Made by a program: the position numbers and the translations under genes
Part shown: positions 1-5,280 of the stretch, in pieces
Layout of the letters: each line of letters opens with the position of its first letter
Position numbering within the stretch: position 1 is the stretch's first letter
DNA from: Muribaculaceae bacterium
GTDB lineage: Bacteria > Bacteroidota > Bacteroidia > Bacteroidales > Muribaculaceae
Length of the DNA stretch: 5,850 bases
Assembly (NCBI GenBank): GCA_029060585.1
Contig: JAIDTS010000556.1
Span: 1-5,850, forward strand
Direction: 5' to 3'
The notes under the pieces: generated by a model
What the model was told of the DNA's origin: nothing
Databases searched by the model: none
Seen by the model: the letters and a program-made list of their open reading frames with translations, nothing else

Positions 1-239
1 GGGTCGAATCCGCATTCCACGGCAAGGTCGATCTCATTGCCGCTGACGCAGTCGGCTCCGAATCCGCGTGCGGAGATCAATCTGAGCAGTTCGGGAGTCG
101 GATTCGCCTTGATGGCGTAGTGAACCCTCATCGGCGTTCCCGCCGTGCATGACTCTATCGAGTCAAGCGTCTGCTCAAGCAGAGCTTTGTCATAATAATA
201 GAAAGGAGTCTTCGCCCCATCTAATATCTTGATGTCCAT
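1..239 (-). CDS. lysA: Diaminopimelate decarboxylase, N-terminal part (cut by window edge)
   Basis: LysA converts meso-diaminopimelate to L-lysine plus CO2 in the cytoplasm, the last step of lysine synthesis, using pyridoxal phosphate. Only the first 79 codons or so are visible, roughly a fifth of a family member of about 400 residues. The reading frame begins MDIKILDGAKTPFYYYD, the usual opening in which the chain enters the fold-III TIM barrel. Residues 41-46 read YAIKAN, the hallmark of this family, so Lys44 should form the Schiff base with PLP. It is followed by the conserved GADCVSGNE at 61-69. The ATG at 239-237 is the only sensible start: upstream in frame a TGA lies in the heptamer repeat. 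It is the second gene after lysC, 34 bases downstream, and is probably co-transcribed with it. The decarboxylase family also contains ornithine/arginine-type enzymes, but the lysC neighbour favours LysA. Confidence 0.93.
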   Translation of the reverse strand, partial: MDIKILDGAKTPFYYYDKALLEQTLDSIESCTAGTPMRVHYAIKANPTPELLRLISARGFGADCVSGNEIDLAVECGFD

Positions 240-240
240 A

Positions 241-275
241 CTCAATTCTCAATTCACCATTCTCAATTCTCAATT
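241..275. repeat. Five-copy heptamer tandem repeat in the lysC-lysA gap
   Basis: On the plus strand the unit CTCAATT occurs at 241-247, 248-254, 262-268 and 269-275. A degenerate copy, CACCATT (two mismatches), sits exactly in register at 255-261. On the coding strand the unit reads AATTGAG. The array fills the whole gap between the two genes: it starts inside the lysC stop codon (TAA at 276-274) and ends one base before the lysA ATG. It therefore forms the translation-initiation region of lysA. A change in copy number would shift the spacing between genes without altering either protein. Confidence 0.85.
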
Positions 276-1584
276 AAAACAAATGATACGATAGCAACCT
301 CAGTGCCTTGGTCTTGTCTTCTTTCCTCACCAGAAACGAGATATTGTAGTTGCTGCCTCCATAAGATATCATACGCACCGGCACATTGCGCAGCGCCTCG
401 AGCGCGGCTGCCTCGAAACCCTTGTTGGTCCACTCAAGGTCTCCGACAACACATATAATGGCCATGTCGCGGTCTACCGTGACAGTACCGAGCTGGCTCA
501 GTTCCGATTCTATGCGGGGAAGGTTTTTCTCGTTGTCGATAGTCAGTGAGACTCCGACCTCGGAGGTGGTAATCATATCGATGGAGGTCTCGTATTTCTC
601 AAATATCTCGAACACCTTTTTCAGAAATCCGTATGCGAGCAGCATTCGTCCCGACTTTATCTTGATGGCGGTGATGTTGTCTTTGGCGGCAACCGCCTTT
701 ATGGAGTTGCGCTCGAGTCGGTTTTCGATCAGGGTTCCCTCAGCGGATGGGTCCATGGTGTTGAGCAGACGTACGGGAACGTTGTGCTTCCGTGCCGGGA
801 GGATACAGGTGGGATGCAGTATTTTTGCTCCGAAGTAGGCGAGCTCCGCAGCCTCCTCGAAATGCAGGTTGCGCACCGGAGATGTACCTTCCACAAACCG
901 GGGATCGTTGTTGTGCATTCCGTCGATGTCTGTCCAGATCTCGATTTCATCAGCTCCGAGCAGCGCCCCGAGCAGAGATGCAGTGTAGTCGCTGCCTCCG
1001 CGCTGAAGGTTGTCGACCTCGCCCTTTTCATTGCGGCATATGAAGCCCTGTGTGATATAGAGGTCGGCGTCCGGGTGTGCGGCCAGTGCCTTGACGGTCT
1101 GTTCTTTTATATAGTCTTCTACGGGTTCACCGTGCATGTCGATCCTCACTATGTCGAGAGCGGGGATAAGCACCGAGTTGACGCCGAGTTCATGAAGATG
1201 AAGGTTCATCAGATTGGTCGACATCATCTCTCCCTTGGCGACAATCTCTTTTTCAAGAGCTACGCTGAAGTTTTTCTCAGCCAGAGCCCTGAGCTCATTG
1301 AATATTTCGTCAATCGTATTCTTTGCCTTTTCCCAGTATTCATCGGTTGAGTATAGCTCTTCGATGGTGGAGGCGTATTTCTCTTGAAGTTCGTCTGTCA
1401 GTTCCGACGCACGCTTTCGGTCTCCGTATTCCACTGCTCTTGATATTTCAAGAAGCGAGTTAGTGGTGCCGCTCATGGCCGAGAGCACTACGATGTCTTT
1501 CTTGCAGCTGGATATCAGTTTTCCGACATTTCGGATCCTTTCGGCGCTTCCTACGGAAGTCCCTCCAAATTTCTTTACCTTCAT
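274..1584 (-). CDS. lysC: Aspartokinase, monofunctional, with C-terminal ACT domains
   Basis: This enzyme phosphorylates L-aspartate with ATP, the committed step toward lysine/diaminopimelate, threonine and methionine. The 436 residues match the usual length of a monofunctional aspartokinase. The amino-acid-kinase domain covers about residues 1-290. It has the KFGGTSVGS loop at 5-13, VVLSAMSGTTN at 32-42, AKGEMMST around 116-123 and RGGSDYTA at 195-202. It also has WTDIDGM at 217-223 and the FGAKILHP segment at 251-258. Two ACT domains follow (about 304-365 and 366-436). The first contains MITTSEVGVSLTID at 337-350, closely resembling the lysine-binding segment of E. coli LysC, so feedback inhibition by lysine is a fair inference. 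There is no homoserine dehydrogenase fusion. The ATG at 1584 gives the canonical N-terminus. A promoter lies just upstream and lysA follows, so this is the first gene of a lysC-lysA unit. Confidence 0.97.
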   Translation of the reverse strand: MKVKKFGGTSVGSAERIRNVGKLISSCKKDIVVLSAMSGTTNSLLEISRAVEYGDRKRASELTDELQEKYASTIEELYSTDEYWEKAKNTIDEIFNELRALAEKNFSVALEKEIVAKGEMMSTNLMNLHLHELGVNSVLIPALDIVRIDMHGEPVEDYIKEQTVKALAAHPDADLYITQGFICRNEKGEVDNLQRGGSDYTASLLGALLGADEIEIWTDIDGMHNNDPRFVEGTSPVRNLHFEEAAELAYFGAKILHPTCILPARKHNVPVRLLNTMDPSAEGTLIENRLERNSIKAVAAKDNITAIKIKSGRMLLAYGFLKKVFEIFEKYETSIDMITTSEVGVSLTIDNEKNLPRIESELSQLGTVTVDRDMAIICVVGDLEWTNKGFEAAALEALRNVPVRMISYGGSNYNISFLVRKEDKTKALRLLSYHLF

Positions 1585-1619
1585 TTAGTTCTTTTACCTG
1601 TGATTTTGCTTTTCGTCTG

Positions 1620-1651
1620 CAAAATTACTAATTTTCTTCCAAAAAATCAAG
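1620..1651 (-). promoter_or_regulatory. Probable Bacteroidota-type promoter of lysC-lysA
   Basis: Read on the minus strand, TAATTTTG (1627-1620) matches the TAnnTTTG -7 element. CTTG (1651-1648) is a one-mismatch -33 element (consensus TTTG) with a 20-base spacer. That is the same spacing as in the better promoter at 2717-2748. Transcription would begin around 1613-1615, giving a leader of about 30 bases before the lysC ATG. That is too short for a lysine riboswitch. Confidence 0.6.
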
Positions 1652-1670
1652 AATAATGATGTTTTTGATT
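1641..1670 (-). terminator. Weak terminator-like hairpin after the editing-hydrolase gene
   Basis: On the minus strand AATCAA (1670-1665) can pair with TTGATT (1650-1645) around a 14-base loop, and the run of six Ts at 1646-1641 overlaps the end of the stem. This is the layout of an intrinsic terminator for the upstream two-gene unit. The stem is short, almost all A/T and long-looped, and it overlaps the -33 element of lysC. It may therefore be chance or an operator half-site. Confidence 0.25.
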
Positions 1671-1686
1671 AAACTGTTGATTAAAC
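1665..1686. repeat. Direct repeat TTGATTAAAC upstream of lysC
   Basis: The ten bases TTGATTAAAC occur at 1665-1674 and again at 1677-1686, a 12-base period just over one helical turn. They lie 14 bases upstream of the lysC -33 element. A third TTGATT half-site occurs in inverted form at 1645-1650. Repeats in this position could bind a regulator, but the region is very AT-rich and chance is a real alternative. Confidence 0.5.
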
Positions 1687-1714
1687 AACTCAATTTAAGC
1701 TTGCGAAAGGTGAG

Positions 1715-2263
1715 TTAATCATTAATTGTAGCCGGATTTTCGATAAGGACTGGCTCCCTCCCGAGCATGTTAAACAGATCTTTATTGCGCACTGCGATGA
1801 ATCCGCAGGGATCGCCGTCTGTGATGACTATCCTCTCCCTAGCGGCCACATCGCGGTCCATGACGAATGTGACGTCTTTCGCTTCCTCCCTCAGAAGTCC
1901 GAAAGGGGTAGCCGCTCCGTGTGCGGTCCCGAGTATACGCATCATGAGTTCCTCGTCGGCGAAAGATACGCGGGGAATGCCGAGCGAGGCTCCGAATCCT
2001 TTCGTGATGAAAGGTTTCCGGGCATGGGTTACGTAGAGCCAGAACTTATTCTTCTGCCTGTTGGTCAGCAGAATGGTCTTGACAGTGTTGATTCCGAAAG
2101 CGCGGTCGATGTTGAGGCAGTCGTCCATCGATATTCCTGGATCGCTCTCAATGCGCGTATACTCAACTCCATCTTTCTCCAAAGTCTCGTAGATCAACTT
2201 CTGCGTCTCCGTCTTGAATTCAGCCGGAGCTCCGGTCATAATATCGCTTGTATAGAATCCCAT
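1715..2263 (-). CDS. YbaK/ProX-family prolyl-tRNA editing hydrolase
   Basis: Proteins of this family clear mischarged tRNA-Pro (alanyl- or cysteinyl-tRNA-Pro) in trans, in the cytoplasm, protecting proline codons from misincorporation. The 182-residue chain is a single domain of the usual length for the free-standing ProX/PrdX branch. Markers are the KTILL segment at 62-66, whose Lys62 aligns with the conserved active-site lysine, and LGIPRVSFADEE at 94-105. The GxxHGAATPFGL stretch at 112-123 is the family signature, usually G-x-x-G-x-x-(S/T)-P-x-G. The sheet ends with CGFIAVRN at 153-160. The ATG at 2263 is preferred over Met9 because it starts 6 bases after the stop of the flavoprotein gene. 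The two probably share the promoter at 2717-2748. Whether the substrate is Ala- or Cys-tRNA-Pro cannot be told by eye, so I give no symbol. Confidence 0.87.
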   Translation of the reverse strand: MGFYTSDIMTGAPAEFKTETQKLIYETLEKDGVEYTRIESDPGISMDDCLNIDRAFGINTVKTILLTNRQKNKFWLYVTHARKPFITKGFGASLGIPRVSFADEELMMRILGTAHGAATPFGLLREEAKDVTFVMDRDVAARERIVITDGDPCGFIAVRNKDLFNMLGREPVLIENPATIND

Positions 2264-2269
2264 TTCTGA

Positions 2270-2689
2270 TTATTCTATTTCAAAGTTTTCAGATTTGTAA
2301 TTGCTGTAGAAGCGTCCCGTAGATGCGGTGAATCTGAGCACGCAATAATCCGGATCGGTCACGCCCTCCTTATAATATTCAGTGTCTCCTTCGCGCCATA
2401 TCTCCTTCTTGGTTTCGGGGTCGGTCAGCACTTCCATTCTGCCTGTCAGCAATGCTCCTCTGAAAAATCGATTGTCACAGAAGTATACGCATGCCTTGTC
2501 ATTGTTCAGGAACTGGCCAACTCTCATCGAAGAGGTATTGGTGGTGAAGTAAAAGGTTTTTATTCCAATCCTTCTTCTCGGCTGGAGCATTGCCTTGATA
2601 TTAGGATATCCATCCACGTCTACCGAACCGATGAAAGCTGTTTTCAGCTTATCGGCCATATTTCCTATAGTCTTCTCGAAATCTCTCAT
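2270..2689 (-). CDS. Pyridoxamine 5'-phosphate oxidase-family (split-barrel flavin-binding) protein
   Basis: This is a small cytoplasmic split beta-barrel protein of the kind that binds FMN or F420 and forms dimers. Substrates of this branch are mostly unknown, and it is not the vitamin B6 enzyme PdxH itself (about 210-220 residues). From the ATG at 2689 it has 139 residues. Markers are the strand-turn GYPNIKAM at 27-34 (the flavin-facing segment), FYFTTNTSS at 46-54, ACVYFCD at 66-72 and the GRMEVLTD strand at 83-90. It ends with a YYKEGVTDPDYCVLRF-type tail at 105-120, common in the general stress protein 26 group. A longer in-frame version would start at TTG 2719, but that codon lies inside the -7 promoter element. 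The ATG, about 20 bases after the predicted transcript start, is therefore chosen. It is the first gene of a unit with the editing hydrolase 6 bases downstream; no functional link between them is known to me. Confidence 0.88.
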   Translation of the reverse strand: MRDFEKTIGNMADKLKTAFIGSVDVDGYPNIKAMLQPRRRIGIKTFYFTTNTSSMRVGQFLNNDKACVYFCDNRFFRGALLTGRMEVLTDPETKKEIWREGDTEYYKEGVTDPDYCVLRFTASTGRFYSNYKSENFEIE

Positions 2690-2716
2690 TTTTTTCCATA
2701 TTTCAAAAATCTCCTG

Positions 2717-2748
2717 CAAAAGTAATCAAAACCTATCGTACTTCCAAA
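2717..2748 (-). promoter_or_regulatory. Strong Bacteroidota-type promoter of the flavoprotein gene
   Basis: On the minus strand a perfect -33 TTTG (2748-2745), a 20-base spacer and a perfect -7 TACTTTTG (2724-2717) match the TTTG-N19/21-TAnnTTTG consensus of the primary sigma factor of Bacteroidota. Transcription should start around 2710-2712, leaving a leader of about 22 bases before ATG 2689. The element overlaps the only upstream alternative start (TTG 2719), which settles the gene start. Confidence 0.8.
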
Positions 2749-2977
2749 TCCAGAGAACTTTTCAGTCCATAATCAGCGGAGCGGAGGGCTCGCTGAGGGG
2801 CTCTCGCAAAGTGCGCTGAGAGGCAGAGAGCACAGCATTCAAGACCAGAGTTCCAGAGAACAAGGGCCCTGATGCAGGAAACTATTCAGCAGCAAGCAGG
2901 GGGTACCATAGGATACGCAATGCATTGTCGCTGGCTACGCAGCTTTCAGCTAAAGTGGGAAAGAACCCATAAACATA
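2749..2977. other. Gene-free stretch with GC-rich structured DNA
   Basis: The region lies between the end of the 223-residue gene and the flavoprotein promoter. I see no credible gene on either strand. The longest open stretches (about 40 codons on minus, about 65 on plus) lack a convincing start and resemble nothing known to me. It is clearly GC-richer than the gene behind it. It contains the two hairpins at 2773-2822, a 10-base direct repeat TCCAGAGAAC (2749-2758 and 2852-2861) and a 10-base palindrome CAATGCATTG (2918-2927). A weak TGGG/CCCA hairpin (2956-2969) is the only terminator-like structure after the upstream gene. It may be a dispersed repeat, an untranslated RNA or the scar of an insertion. 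Confidence 0.55.
2773..2822. repeat. Two adjacent GC-rich hairpins
   Basis: Hairpin 1: TCAGCGGAGC (2773-2782) pairs with GCTCGCTGA (2788-2796), nine base pairs with a single bulged G and a five-base loop. Hairpin 2: CTCTCGC (2801-2807) pairs with the segment 2813-2822 (GCG, two bulged-side bases, GAGAG). An alternative pairing GCTCTC (2800-2805) with GAGAGC (2826-2831) is possible. CGCTGAGGGG (2791-2800) is repeated as CGCTGAGAGG (2814-2823), so the hairpins may come from one duplicated unit. There is no T-run on either side, which argues against a terminator. A REP-like element or structured RNA fits better. Confidence 0.55.
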
Positions 2978-3649
2978 TTAGGGTATTTTAAAATCTTGAT
3001 TTTCCATATAAGAAAGAATCTCTTCAAGACGAGGATAGTATATTGACATATTGGGTTCTTCTTTTTTTATCATTTCTTCTGCATGTCTCAAATGAATTTC
3101 TTTTAGTTCCTCATATTTTTCCGGATGAAGAATCTTACATAAGGTAAGGTTCTCAAAAAACCAATCCGCTCCAACTCCCGGAAGCTTTTGCTTACCTTCA
3201 AGAATTGGTAATATTTTATTTTGATATGCTTTTTCAAGAGTAGAATATTCATCAAATACAAACTTACTACATCCGATGATATCGGCCCTAAGTTTCCTGA
3301 GTTCATCTTTATAGATTTGGCCAGTTTCATAGTAGGGAAATTCATACGTATTTTGTTCCCCTACCATTCTACCATTAAAACTAACATAGCATCCATTTCG
3401 CTGATCTCTCAGTGATTTGAAACTAAATTTTTCAAACCACTTGCATAGTAGCTCGAATCTTACCCCATAATGAGGACGTATCGAAAGAGAAATGTTGAAA
3501 CAATTCCAATGTTCAAGATTAATTATCTGAATACAATATCTTGTTCTTTGTATCAAAGAACTGTCATATTTCCTAAATTTAAAATTTTGGAAGTAAGGAT
3601 CTTCCAATAATTCTGATGCCACTTGGTCAAAATAAGTGCTCATTATCAT
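2978..3649 (-). CDS. Unrecognised 223-residue soluble protein
   Basis: I do not recognise this protein. It has no signal peptide, lipobox or membrane segment, so it is probably cytoplasmic. The N-terminal half (about 18-100) looks like a mixed alpha/beta domain: FKFRKYDSSLIQRT, then a strand CIQIINLEHW (39-48), then ISLSIRPHYGVRFELL (53-68) and an aromatic helix KWFEKFSFKSL (70-80). The C-terminal half is mostly helical and charged, with PEKYEELKEIHLRHAEEM at about 176-193. The plan of a short domain in which a charged segment precedes two strands faintly recalls DUF4304-type proteins or small immunity proteins; this is only an impression. Start is ATG 3649 or, two codons in, ATG 3643. Coding sequence is markedly AT-rich (25% GC at 3061-3120) compared with the housekeeping genes, suggesting acquisition. 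No promoter of the TTTG/TAnnTTTG kind is visible upstream. Confidence 0.8.
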   Translation of the reverse strand: MIMSTYFDQVASELLEDPYFQNFKFRKYDSSLIQRTRYCIQIINLEHWNCFNISLSIRPHYGVRFELLCKWFEKFSFKSLRDQRNGCYVSFNGRMVGEQNTYEFPYYETGQIYKDELRKLRADIIGCSKFVFDEYSTLEKAYQNKILPILEGKQKLPGVGADWFFENLTLCKILHPEKYEELKEIHLRHAEEMIKKEEPNMSIYYPRLEEILSYMENQDFKIP

Positions 3650-3697
3650 TAATTTTAATATTTCGTTATAATTTTATAATTGGTAACCCTATGCATT

Positions 3698-3931
3698 TTA
3701 TTGCCCCTTAGTCAGAGGAGTAGTGTCTGTTAGTTTGAATTCGATAATGTGAAAAGTATTATCAATGGCACGAGTGTCACTTCAGACGCAACGGACTCTT
3801 CTGATTCTTTCATAGCCTTTGCCTGAGCTTATCCAAATTCTTTTCCCTCAGCAATTCTTTCGGCATTCTTCAGCCCTTTGGATGACTTTTCTCTCGGATA
3901 AACCGGAACTATTCAAAGAGAGATTATTTCC
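3698..3931 (-). pseudogene. Possible decayed 3' end of an unknown gene (fills 3650-3931)
   Basis: No intact gene fits between the 223-residue gene and the lipoprotein gene, but protein-like sequence survives on the minus strand in two frames. One frame reads VPVYPREKSSKGLKNAER, then IAEGKEFG, then a TAA, then AQAKAMKESEESVASE. At about 3778-3783 the sense appears to jump frame to DTRAIDNTFHIIEFKL followed by TDTTPLTKGQ and a TAA at 3700-3698. The lysine/glutamate-rich helix and the strand-like HIIEFKLTD look like real coding sequence; the nonsense codon and frameshift would make it a remnant. An ATG at 3813 opens only 27 codons. Competing frames also give short open stretches, so this is a reading by eye, not proof. 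I see no clear terminator, promoter or RNA in the rest of 3650-3931. Confidence 0.35.
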
Positions 3932-4672
3932 TTAAAGTACTTTTTGAACATGGCGTTTTGCCATATAGGGTTCTTCTTCGAAGAATTTAAGTAAAGTAGG
4001 AGAACGGTATACTATGCTCTCGTTAGAATCATAGATCCAGATTAGATTCTTTTTCTCATCTATGGCTATCATATACATGAAGTGTTGCAGTTCAGGATTA
4101 TATATAGCTTTTCTTTCAGACCGAAGCACAGGGGTGCGTCTCCATGTGGTTGTATCATTCCAATCCGGTATGATGGTTTCCATAATTCTTCCGTAGTCAT
4201 CCTCATGATATTGCAGTGCCAATATGCTAACATCGATACCGTCGTTCTTGCAAGCACTTGAAAGATCCTGAGTGTAATTGGATTTTGAGTCGCTGTATGT
4301 GGGAAGGTATACACTTGTTTTGCAATCAATCACGTATCTTACGGTGTCATGACTTAGATAGAAAAGCTTCTTAATTCCATCTGAAGAGGATACTGGATGT
4401 ATGTAGCACGCCGATCCATCGTCACGGTTGCGAAGGACAAGCGACCATTTTTCATGTGAGTAGTCACCCCAGGTGTATATTTCCTTATATATATTCAATA
4501 AGAAGGGAAGCTGAGGATCATCATGTTTTTCAATAACAAAATCCATCTCATTTTCATGGTAGCTGCTACCGGTGTTGTTACAGGCAAGTAGATTCAGCAG
4601 CACGAGTAAAAGAATTGCCAACACATTGTGCTGTCGAACTACATTGATTGGAGGTCTATTTGTTTTCGCCAT
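3932..4672 (-). CDS. Unrecognised lipoprotein, third gene of the envelope paralogue cluster
   Basis: Function unknown. The N-terminus has basic residues, then a hydrophobic stretch (about 17-30) ending in the lipobox LLAC with Cys31, so it should be lipidated by Lgt and cut by signal peptidase II. Residues after the cysteine (NNTGSSYHE) lack the acidic cluster that sends Bacteroidota lipoproteins to the cell surface, so a periplasm-facing location is inferred. The 246-residue chain is the longest of three related genes. It shares LNIYKE near 59-64, LFYLSHDTVRYVI at 103-115 and HFMYMIAID at 197-205 with the first gene of the cluster (HYFYYMWITD). The start is ATG 4672; a TTG three codons earlier (4681) would add MFS but is less likely. 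It lies 14 bases after the stop of the gene at 4687-5277, so it is probably co-transcribed. Confidence 0.82.
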   Translation of the reverse strand: MAKTNRPPINVVRQHNVLAILLLVLLNLLACNNTGSSYHENEMDFVIEKHDDPQLPFLLNIYKEIYTWGDYSHEKWSLVLRNRDDGSACYIHPVSSSDGIKKLFYLSHDTVRYVIDCKTSVYLPTYSDSKSNYTQDLSSACKNDGIDVSILALQYHEDDYGRIMETIIPDWNDTTTWRRTPVLRSERKAIYNPELQHFMYMIAIDEKKNLIWIYDSNESIVYRSPTLLKFFEEEPYMAKRHVQKVL

Positions 4673-4686
4673 AGAAAACAATCTTT

Positions 4687-5277
4687 TTAATAATAAATTT
4701 TAATTGCATGTCCAGTCGAATCACATGTTGTAAATCCATTCAGATTCGGTTCAAGAGATATCCATAGCGGCGAACTGCACATTATAGAATCATAAGTGAG
4801 TCGGTATGCAATACGTGCAGATCCTGGGCAGAAACGTTCGATATACTTGTCATCAACCTCGTATCGCAACCTTTCCGCAGCTATCCATTCATTGTCCTTC
4901 AGAACCAGTATCTCCTCGCTCATTACGTCAATAATCTTGAAGTCAATACTCTTGATACCTGAAACAGTCTCACCCTCGACATTAAGGACGTACAACGTGT
5001 CTGGAGGAAAGAAATACATGTTACTTATATGGTTTCTGATTCTTTCTTCCTCAAACTCTATGTAATTCTTCCAGGAATTTCCATCCTTGCTGACATAAAC
5101 CCTGAATAATCCGTTAGTGAGACTTGTCTTTATGTAAAGCGTGTCCTCAAGAATTTCGTATTCTTTTGAAGATTGAGACTCAAAAAAAGTCGATATATGG
5201 AAGATATTTAAGGCAAGCGTCAGAGAAATGGTAAGTCCAATGATCAACCATATTATTTTATTATTTTTCTTCCCCAT
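4687..5277 (-). CDS. Unrecognised membrane-anchored protein, second gene of the envelope paralogue cluster
   Basis: Function unknown. After the basic start MGKKNNK a hydrophobic segment (about 8-26) has no lipobox cysteine and no clear cleavage site, so it should act as an uncleaved anchor with the remaining 170 residues in the periplasm. The soluble part is strand-rich. SKDGNSW at 63-69 resembles the SxDGxxW form of the Asp-box turn found in beta-propellers, but a single copy proves nothing. MYFFPPDTLYVL at 87-98 is the motif shared with both neighbours, and FRVYVSKDG near 58-66 aligns with INFYKSPAD of the preceding gene. Three cysteines (150, 167, 185) lie in the C-terminal part and could form a disulphide in the periplasm. 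ATG 5277 is 3 bases after the stop of the preceding gene, which implies one transcript and probably coupled translation. Confidence 0.82.
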   Translation of the reverse strand: MGKKNNKIIWLIIGLTISLTLALNIFHISTFFESQSSKEYEILEDTLYIKTSLTNGLFRVYVSKDGNSWKNYIEFEEERIRNHISNMYFFPPDTLYVLNVEGETVSGIKSIDFKIIDVMSEEILVLKDNEWIAAERLRYEVDDKYIERFCPGSARIAYRLTYDSIMCSSPLWISLEPNLNGFTTCDSTGHAIKIYY

Positions 5278-5280
5278 GAT

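Noticed and set aside
784..1350. Plus-strand open frame of 188 codons opposite lysC, and smaller ones at 386-838 and 792-1043
   Set aside because: They lie wholly antisense to a certain aspartokinase; their composition is that of reverse-complemented codons and no domain is visible.
1585..1714. Lysine riboswitch upstream of lysC
   Set aside because: The L-box needs roughly 170 bases or more of structured leader; only 130 AT-rich bases are available and the predicted leader is about 30.
1919..2269. Plus-strand open frame of 116 codons opposite the editing hydrolase
   Set aside because: Antisense shadow of a gene with clear family motifs.
2595..2819. Plus-strand 74-codon open frame running into the gene-free stretch
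   Set aside because: It begins antisense to the flavoprotein, crosses its promoter, and ends in the hairpin region; nothing protein-like is visible.
2956..2969. TGGG/CCCA hairpin as terminator of the 223-residue gene
   Set aside because: Only four pairs and no following T-run on the minus strand.
2794..2991. Plus-strand open stretch of about 65 codons with an internal ATG at 2872
   Set aside because: The first ATG is deep inside, it ends antisense inside the 223-residue gene, and the sequence resembles no family; GC-rich DNA has few stops by chance.
4673..4681. TTG 4681 as start of the third envelope gene
   Set aside because: The ATG at 4672 leaves the signal peptide intact and is the stronger start codon; TTG adds only three residues.
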